DNA of 64,000 nucleotides, from the NCBI GenBank assembly GCA_019636675.1, contig JAHBXC010000002.1:124001-188000 (forward strand). Reading direction: 5' to 3'. Positions 42,353-53,004 of the stretch are shown here, in pieces (within the stretch, counting starts at the first letter, position 1; each line of letters opens with the position of its first letter). Below the pieces are notes generated by a model that worked only from the letters and a program-made list of their open reading frames with translations, ran no database searches and was not told the origin of the DNA. A program made the translations under genes and the position numbers. This DNA is from Phycisphaeraceae bacterium (GTDB taxonomy: Bacteria; Planctomycetota; Phycisphaerae; Phycisphaerales; UBA1924).

Positions 42353-45300
42353 GGGACACGCGCGAGGCTCGCATCGAGGAACTCTTCGCCCTCGCCTCGG
42401 CGCTCCCGCCTTCCGAGCGAACGCGCGCCGTGCGCGACGCCGCCAGCGACGACCCATCCCTCGCCGGCGAGGTCTTCGCGCTCCTCGAGCACCTCGACGA
42501 CGAGTTCCTCGACCCGGACCGCTTCGCGTCCGAACGCGCGGGCCTCGCCCTCGAGGGCATGCTGCCCGTCGCAGCACGCATCGGACGCTACACAGTCCTC
42601 GGCACGCTCGGCAGCGGCGGCATGGGCGTCGTCTACCTCGCCGAGCAAGAGAAGCCCCGCCGACAGGTCGCCCTCAAGGTCATCGCCGGCGCCTTCGTGC
42701 GCGACTCCTCCCTCGCCCGCTTCGAGCGCGAGGCCGAACTCCTCGGGCGCCTCCAGCACCCGGGCATCACGCACATCTACGAAGCGGGCGTCGCCGACTA
42801 CGGCTTCGGCCCACGACCCTTCATCGCCATGGAGCGCATCGAGGGCGAGCCCATCACCGTCCACGCGCGCAAGGCGTCCCTCGACACCCGCCAGCGCGTC
42901 GCGCTCATGGCCCAGGTCTGCGACGCCGTCGAGCACGCCCACCAGCGAGGCGTCATCCATCGCGACATCAAGCCCGGCAACATCTTCGTCGACACCCACG
43001 GCAACCCGAAGGTCCTCGACTTCGGCATCGGACGCGCCCTCGACGACGCCGGCAACGCGACCGCCACCGGCGGCGTCCTCGGCACGCTCGCCTACATCGC
43101 GCCCGAGCAGCTCGGCGATTCATCGCAGGCCGGCGTGCGATCCGACGTCTACGCGCTCGGCGCCGTGCTCTTCGAACTCCTCGCCGGGAGGACTCCCCAC
43201 CTCGTGCGCGAGATGACCCTCACCGAAGCGATCCGCGTCATCTCGGAGCAGGGCGCGCCTCGGCTCAGCGCCGTCAACCCCGAGATGAAGGGCGACCTCG
43301 ACGCCGTCGTGGGCAAGGCCCTCGACCGCGAACCCGATCGCCGGTACCGCTCCGCAGGCGAACTCGCCGATGACCTGCGCCGCTGGCTCGAAGGCGAGCC
43401 CATCCTCGCGCGCCGCGACAGCCTTCTCGACGCGCTCGGACGCACCGCCCAGCGAAACACCGTCGCCCTCCGCGCCGGCGCCGCCGTGCTCGTGGCGCTC
43501 GCGATCGCCGGCGCAGGCGCGGCGTCGCTGGCGTGGCGAAACTCCGCACTGGCCGCGAAAGAGCTCGACGCCCGACGCAGCGCCGAGAGCATGCTCGAAA
43601 CCGCCCGGCGCGAGCGCGCCCGGGCCGACGACGAAGCACGCCGCCTGCGCGAACGCCTCTATTCCAGCAACATCGGCCACGCGCACGCGGCATTGATCAA
43701 CGCCGACATCGCGCGCGTCCGCCAGCTCCTCGACGCCTGCCCTGAAGATCTCGCCGGCTGGGAGCATCGGTACCTCCGCGCCGCAAGCGACCAGAGCGAT
43801 CGCAGCGTCACCACACAGGCGCCGGGTCAGGCCTACCTCGCCGCCGATCCGTCGAGCGATCTGCTCGTCACGCTCCTGATCGGACTGGACGCGCAGGTAC
43901 GGTCCCTCGCGACCGGCGAAGAGCGCGCTGCGCTGCCGATGCCCGGCGGCGTATTCCGTGTCGCCGTGCCGCCCGGCGGCGGGGCGGTGTTCCTCGGCGC
44001 AGGCGGCGGTCGCGTCGATCTCGTGCACATCGACGACGCAACGGGCGCCGAACTGGCTCGTGTCACGCTCGACGATGGGGGCGCGGGCCTGCGCTCGCTC
44101 ATCGCCGCACGCGACGGAACACGTGACGCGTTCCGCATCGACGGCGCCGGCGCTGTCGCCCGCATCGGCGCCGACGAGCAGCGGCGCTGGCGCCACACGG
44201 GGTTCGATGCCGCGGTCATCGCGGCCAGCGCCGACGCCGGCGCGATCGTGCTGGCAGGGCGCCAGAGCGTCCTCCGCGCGGTGGACGCGCACTCCGGCGC
44301 GACCCTGTGGGAAGCCCCCACGCCCGCCGCGGACATCCGCGGCGTCTCGTTCAGCCCCGCGGGCGACCTCGTCGCGGCGGTCTCGGTCACAGGCGAGGTC
44401 ATGCTCTTCAACGCGACAACGGGGGACGCTGTCTCACAGGCCAGAGCGCCCCTCGCGCGCGCGTCGTTCCTCGCATGGACAGACGACCCGCGAACGCTCG
44501 TGGTCGGCGCGTCGACCGGCATGCTCTGTCTCTTCGACCACACGAGCGGCGCTTTCACGCAGATCCGCGGCCACACCGCCCCGGTCACCTCGCTCGTGCC
44601 GCTCGGGGGCGACCGAGCGGTCACCACCGGGCGCGACGGTGAAACGCGATGGTGGTCGCTGCGCAGCGCGTCACGCGCGTCGGAGCATGTCCATCACGCG
44701 ACGAGCGCCGCGGCCATGGGCATCGGCGCCGTCGGTGAACGCTTCTATGTCGGGGCGTTCAACGGCGAAATCGTCAACGTCGACGACGACTCCCTCGCCC
44801 ACTTCTCGACGGGCGCCGCGCGGGCCGGCGTCTGGAGGTCGCACACGAACGCGCCCACCGGAACGCTCGCTCGCTCGTTCGCGGACGGCGCGGTCGATCT
44901 CCGATCACTCGCCGACCCCGCTTCCGCGCGGACATTCAGGGTCAGCGAGGCGCGCGTCGCCAAGGCGCCGCTGTCGCCCGATGGCGCGCTGCTCGCCTGC
45001 GTCGACGATCGCGGAGAGCTGCACATCGTCGACGCGCGATCCGGCGCGCCGATCATGCGCACGCGCGCGCACGAGGGCCAGGCCGTAGGCGCCGCGTGGG
45101 ACGCGAGCGGAAAGACTGTCTGGACCTGCGGCACGGACAGTGCGCTGCGCCGCTGGGCGATCGGCGACACGCTCGAACTGGTCCGCGAATGGAAATTCGC
45201 CGGCTCGTCGCTCTACGAGGTCGCGGCGTCGGCCGACGGCGCGTTCGTCGCCGCGGGAGGCGAGGACGCCCGCATCTTCCTTCTCGACGCGCGGACCGGC

Positions 45301-45561
45301 GACACGCACACCCTCGTCGGGCACTCGGGCCCGGTCTTCGGCCTCGCCTTCAATCCCGACGGGCTCCGCCTCGCCAGCGTCGGCTACGACGGCCGCCTGC
45401 GCCTGTGGGACACACGACTCGGGGAAGAGGTGCTGCAGCTCTCGGGCGCCGGCGCGTCGCTCTTCGATGTCGCGTTCAGCGAGAGCGGGGAGCGCCTCGC
45501 CGCGAGCGCCGCCGATGGCAAGGTGTTCGTCTGGAGCGCGGCGCACGCCCCGGGTCGCTGA
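42349..45561 (+). CDS. Membrane Ser/Thr protein kinase with WD40-like sensor domain
   Basis: A 1070-residue protein starting at GTG overlapping the sigma factor stop (GTGA). Residues 1-75 are the helical lead-in usual in planctomycete kinases (RIEELFALASALPPSERTRAV). The kinase domain covers about 80-345: glycine loop LGSGGMGVVYLAEQ, K110 in VALKVI, HRDIKPGN near 204 and DFGIGRA at 224-230, so it should be active. One membrane helix lies near 375-397, then a coiled coil (to about 445), then a region of WD40/propeller-like repeats to the end (GVSFSPAGDLVAAVS, GLAFNPDGLRLASVGYDGRLRLWD, VAFSESGERLAASAADGKVFVW). The external propeller may sense a ligand. It pairs with the upstream ECF sigma factor. 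Confidence 0.92.
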   Translation: MRDTREARIEELFALASALPPSERTRAVRDAASDDPSLAGEVFALLEHLDDEFLDPDRFASERAGLALEGMLPVAARIGRYTVLGTLGSGGMGVVYLAEQEKPRRQVALKVIAGAFVRDSSLARFEREAELLGRLQHPGITHIYEAGVADYGFGPRPFIAMERIEGEPITVHARKASLDTRQRVALMAQVCDAVEHAHQRGVIHRDIKPGNIFVDTHGNPKVLDFGIGRALDDAGNATATGGVLGTLAYIAPEQLGDSSQAGVRSDVYALGAVLFELLAGRTPHLVREMTLTEAIRVISEQGAPRLSAVNPEMKGDLDAVVGKALDREPDRRYRSAGELADDLRRWLEGEPILARRDSLLDALGRTAQRNTVALRAGAAVLVALAIAGAGAASLAWRNSALAAKELDARRSAESMLETARRERARADDEARRLRERLYSSNIGHAHAALINADIARVRQLLDACPEDLAGWEHRYLRAASDQSDRSVTTQAPGQAYLAADPSSDLLVTLLIGLDAQVRSLATGEERAALPMPGGVFRVAVPPGGGAVFLGAGGGRVDLVHIDDATGAELARVTLDDGGAGLRSLIAARDGTRDAFRIDGAGAVARIGADEQRRWRHTGFDAAVIAASADAGAIVLAGRQSVLRAVDAHSGATLWEAPTPAADIRGVSFSPAGDLVAAVSVTGEVMLFNATTGDAVSQARAPLARASFLAWTDDPRTLVVGASTGMLCLFDHTSGAFTQIRGHTAPVTSLVPLGGDRAVTTGRDGETRWWSLRSASRASEHVHHATSAAAMGIGAVGERFYVGAFNGEIVNVDDDSLAHFSTGAARAGVWRSHTNAPTGTLARSFADGAVDLRSLADPASARTFRVSEARVAKAPLSPDGALLACVDDRGELHIVDARSGAPIMRTRAHEGQAVGAAWDASGKTVWTCGTDSALRRWAIGDTLELVREWKFAGSSLYEVAASADGAFVAAGGEDARIFLLDARTGDTHTLVGHSGPVFGLAFNPDGLRLASVGYDGRLRLWDTRLGEEVLQLSGAGASLFDVAFSESGERLAASAADGKVFVWSAAHAPGR

Positions 45562-45954
45562 TCACGGCTTCGTCGGCTTGCGCCCGATGGTCAGGCGCGC
45601 GCCGCGCCCGCCCGAATGATCGTTCGGCCGGCGCGGGTCGATCCCCAGCGCTTCCAGCTCGATCTGCGCTTCCTCAGACATCATGTCCGTCGTCCAGGGC
45701 GGATCGAAAGTGAGCGTCACGGATACATCCTCAACGCCCTCGACGCCCCGCACCGCCTTCTCGACATCGCGGGGGATCTGGTCCGCCACCGGGCAGTTCG
45801 GCGCCGTCAGCGTCATCACGATGCGCACGCCGCCGGCGTCGTCGAGGTCGATCGAGTACATCAGGCCGAGGTCGTAGAGATTCACCGGAAGTTCCGGGTC
45901 GCGCACCGTGCGAAGGGCCTTGATCACACGGGCTCGCAGGTCACTCGTGGTCAT
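45562..45954 (-). CDS. sufT: SufT/MIP18-family (DUF59) iron-sulfur assembly protein
   Basis: A 130-residue protein whose first 100 residues are a DUF59/MIP18 domain: VRDPELPVNLYDLGLMYSIDL, then MTLTAPNCPVADQIPRDVEKAV with the conserved cysteine, then VSVTLTFDPPWTTDMMSEEAQ. SufT helps maturation of Fe-S proteins under high demand. Its C-terminal 25 residues are unusual and end RLTIGRKPTKP. Start ATG overlaps the sufU stop (ATGA), and it is the last gene of the SUF operon. Its stop directly abuts the stop of the convergent kinase gene. Confidence 0.9.
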   Translation of the reverse strand: MTTSDLRARVIKALRTVRDPELPVNLYDLGLMYSIDLDDAGGVRIVMTLTAPNCPVADQIPRDVEKAVRGVEGVEDVSVTLTFDPPWTTDMMSEEAQIELEALGIDPRRPNDHSGGRGARLTIGRKPTKP

Positions 45955-46400
45955 CTCGCGCTCTCCTGGTGCGATCTGGACGATTCGACCGCTTCTCGCA
46001 TCGCGTGCCACGCGAGGGTGGCGCACTTCACGCGCATCGGGAACCCGCGCACGCCCGACAGCGCCGCGAGATCCTCGGGAAGTTCGGGCGAATCGGGCGA
46101 GGTCATCGCACGCACGAACCCGTGGACGCGTGCAAGCGCGTCCTCCACCGGAAGCCCGCGCACCGCGACGGTCGCGAGCGACGCCGACGCGATCGAGATC
46201 GCGCACCCGCTGCCCTCGAAACTCGCGTCGGCGATCGAGCCGTTGTCGATGGTGATGAAGAAGCGCACCCGGTCGCCGCAGAGCGGGTTGTCGCCTTCCA
46301 CCATGCACGCCGGCGGGCAGGGCTGTGCGCGATGGTTGCGTGGCTTGCGCCCGTGGTCGAGCAGGATCTCGCTGTACAACTCGCGGAGTTCGGGGTTCAT
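45951..46400 (-). CDS. sufU: Zinc-dependent sulfurtransferase / scaffold-like SufU
   Basis: A 149-residue protein. SufU accepts sulfur from SufS by zinc-ligand exchange in Gram-positive bacteria. The zinc ligands of B. subtilis SufU are conserved here in place: C41 and D43 in NPLCGDRV, C66 in GSGCAIS and C126 in VKCATLAWHA. The insert between the second and third ligands is longer than in IscU, as in SufU. It overlaps both neighbours by ATGA. The operon also carries sufE, the other known partner of SufS, so there may be two sulfur routes. Confidence 0.93.
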   Translation of the reverse strand: MNPELRELYSEILLDHGRKPRNHRAQPCPPACMVEGDNPLCGDRVRFFITIDNGSIADASFEGSGCAISIASASLATVAVRGLPVEDALARVHGFVRAMTSPDSPELPEDLAALSGVRGFPMRVKCATLAWHAMREAVESSRSHQESAR

Positions 46401-47653
46401 CGGAGCGCCTCCGCCGCGTCGCGCAGCGCGCTCAGGAACGCGTCGATCTCCGTTTCAGTGTTATACACGCCGATCGACGCTCGCAGCGTCGAGTTCACTC
46501 CGAAACGGTCCATGAGCGGCTGCGCGCAGTGGTGGCCAGCGCGCACCGCGACGCCCGACATGTCGAGCACCGTCGCCAGGTCGTGCGGGTGCGCTCCCCC
46601 GACGGTGAAACTCTGCAGCGGCGCCCGCCCGTTGTGGTCGCCCATCAGCGTCACGCCCGGGATCGCGCGAAGACCCTCGACCATCCGCGCGTGCAGCGTG
46701 CGCTCGTGCGCCGCGATGCGATCGACGCCGAGCGATTCGAGGTAGTCGATCGCCGCCGCCAGGCCGACAGCGCCCGCGATGTTGGGCGTCCCCGGCTCGA
46801 ACCGAGCGGGGGGTTCGGCGAAGGTCGTGCCCTCGAAGGACACGCGTCGGATCATCCCGCCGCCGGTCTGATAGGGGGGCATCGCGCGCAGCAGGTCCCC
46901 GCGGCGCCACGTCGCGCCGATCCCCATCGGCCCGTATACCTTGTGCGCGCCGAAGCAGTACGCGTCGCACCCCAGCGCCGCGACATCAACCGGCGTATGG
47001 CTCACCGCCTGGCACCCGTCGACGACGACCTCCGCGCCGACGCCGTGCGCCAGACGCGCAATCTCCGCCACCGGGTTCACCGTGCCAAGCACATTCGAGA
47101 TGTGCGCCACCGAGACGATCTTCGTCCGCTCGTTGAGCATCGACGCGAGCGCGTCCATGTCCAGCCGCCCGTCGTCGAGCACCGGGACGGCGCGGACCAG
47201 CGCCTCTGCGCGCTGCGCCGCCATCTGCCAAGGCACGATGTTCGCGTGGTGCTCCATCTCGGTCAGCAGAATCTCATCACCTTCGCGCAGCAGCAGCAGC
47301 GAGCCCATCGAGTGCGCCATCATATTCAGCGCGTGCGTCGCGCCGCCCGTGAAGACGATCTCGTCCGCAGATCCGGCGCCCACAAAGCGGGCGACGCGCG
47401 ACCGCGCCTGCTCGAGCGCCAGGGTGGCCTCGTGCCCGAGAGCGTGCACCCCCCGGTGCGCGTTCGCGTTGCTCTCGAGGTAGTACTCGGACATCGCGTC
47501 GAGCACGCTCGTTGGCTTCTGCGTCGTCGCGGCGTTGTCGAGGTACACCAGTGGGCGACCGTTGACCCGTCGCGCCAGGATCGGGAAATCGTCGCGCACG
47601 CGAGCGACATCGAGCATCGCTCCGTGCTCGGGATGGTCCGTCGCTGCGCCCAT
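46397..47653 (-). CDS. sufS: SufS cysteine desulfurase
   Basis: SufS is the PLP enzyme that takes sulfur from cysteine for Fe-S clusters. The protein has 418 residues from ATG 47653, which shares an A with the sufE stop (TGATG); the conserved sequence MLDVARVRDDFP starts 12 residues later, so that later ATG is an option. K238 in CFGAHKVYGPMG binds PLP, and C376 in RAGHHCAQPLM is the persulfide cysteine of group II enzymes. FTGGATHALN near 101 and HHANIVPWQ near 135 are in place. It overlaps sufU by ATGA. Confidence 0.96.
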   Translation of the reverse strand: MGAATDHPEHGAMLDVARVRDDFPILARRVNGRPLVYLDNAATTQKPTSVLDAMSEYYLESNANAHRGVHALGHEATLALEQARSRVARFVGAGSADEIVFTGGATHALNMMAHSMGSLLLLREGDEILLTEMEHHANIVPWQMAAQRAEALVRAVPVLDDGRLDMDALASMLNERTKIVSVAHISNVLGTVNPVAEIARLAHGVGAEVVVDGCQAVSHTPVDVAALGCDAYCFGAHKVYGPMGIGATWRRGDLLRAMPPYQTGGGMIRRVSFEGTTFAEPPARFEPGTPNIAGAVGLAAAIDYLESLGVDRIAAHERTLHARMVEGLRAIPGVTLMGDHNGRAPLQSFTVGGAHPHDLATVLDMSGVAVRAGHHCAQPLMDRFGVNSTLRASIGVYNTETEIDAFLSALRDAAEALR

Positions 47654-48108
47654 CACGCCGGACCCGCCCCAGGCGCCCCCGGCGCCACGCGCGCCGCCTC
47701 GCGCTTGATGCGCCCGATGATCGCGTTCAGCCCCACCGCGCGGTTCATGCGGATGCACCCCGTCAGCCCCAGGCGCGACAGCAGGTCCGACGGGATCTGC
47801 GCGATCTCCCCGGGCGTCTTCCGGTCGTACGCGTGCGCGATGATCGAGAGCATCCCCTTCACCGTGGGCGCCTCTTCAGCGACGTCCAGCAGCAGACGCA
47901 CCGACCCCGGCTTCTCGTCGTCGGGCTTCACCCACAGGAACACCGGCGTCATGCACTCGGGCACGCGGTGCGCCTCGCGGTCGCGCGCCGACGCGAGCTC
48001 CTCGGGCAGCGCCGGCAGTTTCTTTGCGAAGTCCAGCAGCATCGCCAGACGCAGTTCCTCGTCGACCGATGCGAAGTCCGCCGCGATGTCGTCGATGCTG
48101 CGCGCCAT
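47653..48108 (-). CDS. sufE: SufE-type sulfur acceptor
   Basis: A 151-residue protein. SufE takes persulfide sulfur from SufS and passes it to SufBC2D. The core motif VPECMTPVFLWV holds the acceptor C52 (E. coli SufE C51), preceded by LPALPEELASARDREAHR, and later SDLLSRLGLTGCIRMNR. The C-terminal tail is Ala/Gly/Pro-rich. The ATG lies 9 bases after the rhodanese stop. Nothing is missing from the fold as far as motifs show. Few SUF operons carry both sufE and sufU. Confidence 0.93.
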   Translation of the reverse strand: MARSIDDIAADFASVDEELRLAMLLDFAKKLPALPEELASARDREAHRVPECMTPVFLWVKPDDEKPGSVRLLLDVAEEAPTVKGMLSIIAHAYDRKTPGEIAQIPSDLLSRLGLTGCIRMNRAVGLNAIIGRIKREAARVAPGAPGAGPA

Positions 48109-48116
48109 GCGGGATC

Positions 48117-48989
48117 TTAGGTTCGACTCGGGCCCTCGCCCGTCTCGATGGGCATGCCCACCAGGTTGCCCCACTCCGTCCACGACCCGTCGTAGTTCCG
48201 CACATTCCGCATCCCAAGCAGGTAGTGCAGCACGAACCAGGTGTGGCTCGAGCGCTCGCCGATGCGGCAGTACGCGATCACCTCGTCCTTGGGCGTCAGC
48301 CCCGCTTCCTCGAAATAGATCTTCTCGAGGTCGTCGCGGCTCTTGAAGGTCCCGTCGTCGCGCGCCGCCCTCGCCCAGGGCACGCTCTTCGCGCCGGGGA
48401 TGTGCCCGCCGCGCAGCGCGCCCTCCTGGGGATAGTCGGGCATGTGCAGCGTCTTGCCCGTGTACTCGCCCGGCGAACGCACATCGATGAGCGGCAGCCC
48501 CGCCTGCGACTGGCGCAGCGCATCGTCGCGGAACGCGCGGTAGCGCAGGTCGGGCGCCTTCGGCGCGACATACATCGCGGGCGGGTACGACGGCTTCTCC
48601 GTCGAGGTCGCGCGCCGTTCCGCCATCCACTTCGTGCGCCCGCCGTTCATCAGGCGACAGTCACGGTGCCCGTACATCTTGAACGCCCAGAACGCGTAGC
48701 ACGCCCACCAGTTCGACTTGTCGCCGTAGAACACGACCGTGGTGTCGTTCGAGATCCCCAGACGCGTGCACATCGCCGCGAACGCCTCCGGCTCGATGTA
48801 GTCGCGTTTGACCGGGTGCTGCAGGTCGTTGTGCCAGTCGATCTTCACCGCCTCGGGGATGTGCCCGGTGTCGTAGAGAAGCACATCCTCGTCCGACTCG
48901 ACGATGCGGATGTTCTTCGTGTCGGCGCGATGGTCGTCGACCCACTGCGTGGAGACCAGGACCTCGGGGGTGGCGTAGTCGCGGCTCAT
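48117..48989 (-). CDS. sseA: Two-domain rhodanese (thiosulfate/mercaptopyruvate sulfurtransferase)
   Basis: A 290-residue protein with two rhodanese domains, an inactive N-terminal one (VSTQWVDDH to about 130) and a catalytic C-terminal one. [14 protein letters not shown] and [12 protein letters not shown] show the C241 persulfide site; the CRxGxR loop is of the thiosulfate-sulfurtransferase type, not the CG[ST]GVT of mercaptopyruvate enzymes. The N-terminal domain lacks an active cysteine. It lies between sufD and sufE in the SUF operon, so it may supply or scavenge sulfur for cluster assembly. ATG lies 20 bases after the sufD stop. Confidence 0.9.
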   Translation of the reverse strand: MSRDYATPEVLVSTQWVDDHRADTKNIRIVESDEDVLLYDTGHIPEAVKIDWHNDLQHPVKRDYIEPEAFAAMCTRLGISNDTTVVFYGDKSNWWACYAFWAFKMYGHRDCRLMNGGRTKWMAERRATSTEKPSYPPAMYVAPKAPDLRYRAFRDDALRQSQAGLPLIDVRSPGEYTGKTLHMPDYPQEGALRGGHIPGAKSVPWARAARDDGTFKSRDDLEKIYFEEAGLTPKDEVIAYCRIGERSSHTWFVLHYLLGMRNVRNYDGSWTEWGNLVGMPIETGEGPSRT

Positions 48990-49009
48990 GCAGTCCTTCC
49001 GTTGGTGTG

Positions 49010-50380
49010 TCAGGCGGGCAGCAGGCCGCGGGCGACGGCGCCGCGCAGGCGCGTCTCGATCAGTTCCTGCACGAAGGTGCGGAGCGACTCGACGGGCAGG
49101 CGGTCGAGGTTCTCCTCCGCGAAGGCGAACAGCAGCATCAGGCGCGCGTCGGCCTCGGCGATGCCGCGGGCGCGCAGGTAGAACAACGCGTCGTCGTTCA
49201 TCTCGCCCGTGGTGGCGCCGTGCGAGCACTTGACATCGTCGGCGTAGATCTCGAGCTGGGGCCGAGAGGTCGCCTGCGCGTCGTGCGACAGCAGCAGGTT
49301 GGCGTTGTTCTGGTAGGCGTCGGTCTTCTGCGCCGGCCTGGCGACGAAGATGCGCCCGGTGAACACGCCGCGCGCCTTGTCGCCAAGGATGCCGCGGTAG
49401 TACTGGCGGCTGGGACAGTTCGGCGCCATGTGGCTGACGCGCATGTGGTTGTCCATGTGCTGCGAGCCGATCCCGATGTAGAGCCCGTCGAGCGACGACT
49501 CGGCGCGCTCGCCGTCGAGGATCGACCAGACATTGTTCCGCGTCACGCGCCCCCCGGTGAGCACGCGATGGCTGGCAAAGTGCGAGTCCGCCTCCTGGTG
49601 CGCACGCAGCGTGGCGATGTGGTACGCCTCCTCGCTGTCACGCCCGAGCAGGCAGTGATCGACGCGAGCGTCCTTTGCGACGCGCACGTCCGTCACGCCG
49701 GCGGTCAGGTACACGGCGCCCTGCGCCCCGAGGTGCTCCTCGACGACCGTCACCGACGACGACGCCTGCGCAAGGATCGCCGTGCGCGGCGCGTTGAGCA
49801 GGGGCTTCTCGGCGACGCCCGTGGCGTAGGTGATCGCGACCGGGCGCTCGATCGACGCGCCCTCCGCGACGCGCACGACCACCCCGTCGCGCAGCAGCGC
49901 GCCGGCGAGGGCCTCGAAGCCGTCTCGCGCGCTGCGGATCGAGTCGGTCAGCGCGTGACGCAGACCCTCGTCGGCGTCGGCGAGCGCCTCGCGCAGCGCC
50001 GTGACCGTCAGCCCCTCGGGCAGCGAGTCGAGGTCCGACAGCTCGGGCACGATGCGCCCGTTGAGCACGAACACGCGCAGCGCGTCGTCGACTGGCGCCG
50101 CCAGATCGCGCAGCGCCATCATGTCCTGTGGGTCGTCCGCCTCGAGCGCGAAGGTCATCCCGAGCAGGGGCTTGAGGTTGGTGTAGCGCCACTCCTCGTG
50201 CTTCGTGGTGGGCAGCCCGTGCTCGCGGAAGCGTTCGAGGGCCTCGGTGCGCAGCGTCACGAGCCACGCCGGGTCGCTCGCGTCGTGGGAGCGCTGCAGC
50301 GCGTCGGCGATGTTGTCCATCGTGAGGGCGCCCAGATCCGCGCTCCCTGTCGTGTCGTGTCGCATGGCGATGGTGCTCAT
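49010..50380 (-). CDS. sufD: SufD, Fe-S cluster scaffold subunit
   Basis: A 456-residue protein of the SufB/SufD beta-helix family. The N-terminal [17 protein letters not shown] is typical of SufD and the C-terminal region contains [26 protein letters not shown], with the conserved histidine that SufD contributes to the cluster site in SufBC2D. The smaller size and this sequence separate it from SufB. It follows sufC by 23 bases. No anomalies seen. Confidence 0.94.
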   Translation of the reverse strand: MSTIAMRHDTTGSADLGALTMDNIADALQRSHDASDPAWLVTLRTEALERFREHGLPTTKHEEWRYTNLKPLLGMTFALEADDPQDMMALRDLAAPVDDALRVFVLNGRIVPELSDLDSLPEGLTVTALREALADADEGLRHALTDSIRSARDGFEALAGALLRDGVVVRVAEGASIERPVAITYATGVAEKPLLNAPRTAILAQASSSVTVVEEHLGAQGAVYLTAGVTDVRVAKDARVDHCLLGRDSEEAYHIATLRAHQEADSHFASHRVLTGGRVTRNNVWSILDGERAESSLDGLYIGIGSQHMDNHMRVSHMAPNCPSRQYYRGILGDKARGVFTGRIFVARPAQKTDAYQNNANLLLSHDAQATSRPQLEIYADDVKCSHGATTGEMNDDALFYLRARGIAEADARLMLLFAFAEENLDRLPVESLRTFVQELIETRLRGAVARGLLPA

Positions 50381-50403
50381 AGGGGGTCTGCCTCCAGAAA
50401 GGA

Positions 50404-51183
<780 letters not shown>

Positions 51184-51236
51184 GTGGTGTGTCTCTCTCG
51201 GGTCAGAATGCGCTCGCGGCGCAGGAATGGTTCGTG

Positions 51237-51554
51237 TCAGAGTTTCACGCAGACGCGCCCGTCGACGATCTTCGTCTCGTAGGTGCGCAGGCAGGTCTCG
51301 GGGTTGTCGGCGTACTCGCCGGATTTCAGATCAAACTCCCAGAAGTGCAACGGGCAGGTCACCGAGCAGCCCGAGACCGGCCCGTCCGAGAGCGATCCCC
51401 CGGCGTGGGGGCACTCGTCGTCGCACACGAAGAAGCCCTCGTCGGTGTGGAACACCGCCAGGCGCTTCTCGCCCAGCACCACGAGGCGCCCCTCGCCCCG
51501 AGGCGCCTCGCTCACCCGCAAAATCGGCTCGAAGCCGTCGGTCATGTCGGTCAT
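51237..51554 (-). CDS. Small Rieske [2Fe-2S] ferredoxin
   Basis: A 105-residue single-domain protein. The Rieske cluster ligands are C48 and H50 in ECPHAGGSL and C67 and H70 in TCPLHFWEFD. It resembles the NirD/bphF type ferredoxins that serve as electron carriers for oxygenases or reductases. Its place between sufB and sufC suggests it takes part in Fe-S assembly as an electron donor, although simple co-regulation is possible. Two ATGs nine bases apart are available; I use the first (51554), close behind the sufB stop. Confidence 0.93.
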   Translation of the reverse strand: MTDMTDGFEPILRVSEAPRGEGRLVVLGEKRLAVFHTDEGFFVCDDECPHAGGSLSDGPVSGCSVTCPLHFWEFDLKSGEYADNPETCLRTYETKIVDGRVCVKL

Positions 51555-51558
51555 GGGC

Positions 51559-53004
51559 TCAGCCCACGCTCCCTTCCAGCGAGATCTCGAGAAGTTTCGT
51601 CGCCTCGACCGCGAACTCCATGGGCAATTCACGGAAGACCTCGCGGCAGAAGCCGTTCACGATCATCGACACCGCCTGCTCGGGGTTCAGCCCGCGCTGC
51701 TGCAGATAGAACATCTGGTCCTCGCCCACCTTGCTGGTGGTGGCCTCGTGCTCGAGTTTGGCGCTGGGGTTGGCGGTCTCGATGTAGGGGAAGGTGTGGG
51801 CGCCGCAGCGGTCGCCGATGAGCAGCGAGTCGCACTGCGTGTAGTTGCGCGCGTTCGTCGCGCCCTTCATGATCTTCACCAGCCCGCGGTAGGTGTTCTG
51901 CCCCTCCTGCGCGCTGATGCCCTTGGAGACGATGTTCGACCGGGTGTTCTTGCCGATGTGCACCATCTTCGTGCCCGTGTCGGCCTGCTGGCGGAGTTTG
52001 GTGAGCGCGACCGAGTAGAACTCCCCGATGCTCTCGTCGCCCTGCAGGATGCACGAGGGGTACTTCCAGGTGATCGACGAGCCGGTCTCGACCTGCGTCC
52101 ACGAGATGTGCGAGCGCTTGCCCTTGCACAGCCCGCGCTTCGTCACGAAGTTGTAGATCCCGCCCTTGCCCTTCTCGTCGCCGGGGTACCAGTTCTGGAT
52201 CGTGGAGTACTTGATCCGCGCGTTCTCGAGCGCGACGAGTTCCACCACCGCGGCGTGCAATTGGTTCTCGTCGCGCATCGGCGCCGTGCACCCCTCGAGG
52301 TACGACACGTACGAGTCGTCCTCCGCGATGATCAGCGTGCGCTCGAACTGACCGGTGTTCGACGCGTTGATGCGGAAATAGGTGGACAGCTCCATCGGGC
52401 AGCGCACGCCCTTGGGGATGTACACGAACGAACCGTCCGTGAACACCGCGGAGTTCAGCGCGGCGAAGTAGTTGTCGCCCGCCGGCACCACCGAACCGAG
52501 ATACTTGCGCAGCAGCTCGGGGTGCTCGCGGGCCGCCTCCGAGATCGAGCAGAAGATCACGCCGGCCTTCGCCAGCTCCTCTTTGAAGGTCGTCGCGACG
52601 GACACGCTGTCGAACACCGCGTCGACGGCCACGCCCGCGAGGCGCTTCTGCTCCTCGAGCGGGATGCCCAGCCGGTCATAGGTCTCGAGCAGTTTCGGAT
52701 CGACCTGGTCGATCGACTCGTACTTGGGGGCGTTCTTCGGCGCCGAGTAGTACGAGATCGCCTGGTAATCGATGGGGGGGTACTCGACCTTGGGCCAGGT
52801 CGGCTCCTCCATCGTCAGCCACGCGCGAAACGCCTTCAGGCGCCACTCGGTGAGCCACTCGGGCTCCTCCTTCTTGGCGGAGATCGCCCGGATGACGTCC
52901 TCGTTGAGCCCGGGCGGGAACGTGTCGGCGTCCAGCTCCGTCACGAAGCCGTAGCGGTAGCGCTGCTGCTCCCAGTGTTCGAGTTCGGGCATCGTCGTCG
53001 TCAT
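51559..53004 (-). CDS. sufB: SufB, Fe-S cluster scaffold subunit
   Basis: A 481-residue protein, the normal length. Family sequences visible are [20 protein letters not shown] near 18, [30 protein letters not shown], and [11 protein letters not shown]-like [20 protein letters not shown] with the conserved cysteine that takes sulfur from SufE/SufS (C in TQCDS). SufB is where the nascent cluster is built. It is the first gene of the operon, with a likely promoter about 125-155 bases upstream. The gene behind it starts 4 bases after its stop. Confidence 0.97.
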   Translation of the reverse strand: MTTTMPELEHWEQQRYRYGFVTELDADTFPPGLNEDVIRAISAKKEEPEWLTEWRLKAFRAWLTMEEPTWPKVEYPPIDYQAISYYSAPKNAPKYESIDQVDPKLLETYDRLGIPLEEQKRLAGVAVDAVFDSVSVATTFKEELAKAGVIFCSISEAAREHPELLRKYLGSVVPAGDNYFAALNSAVFTDGSFVYIPKGVRCPMELSTYFRINASNTGQFERTLIIAEDDSYVSYLEGCTAPMRDENQLHAAVVELVALENARIKYSTIQNWYPGDEKGKGGIYNFVTKRGLCKGKRSHISWTQVETGSSITWKYPSCILQGDESIGEFYSVALTKLRQQADTGTKMVHIGKNTRSNIVSKGISAQEGQNTYRGLVKIMKGATNARNYTQCDSLLIGDRCGAHTFPYIETANPSAKLEHEATTSKVGEDQMFYLQQRGLNPEQAVSMIVNGFCREVFRELPMEFAVEATKLLEISLEGSVG

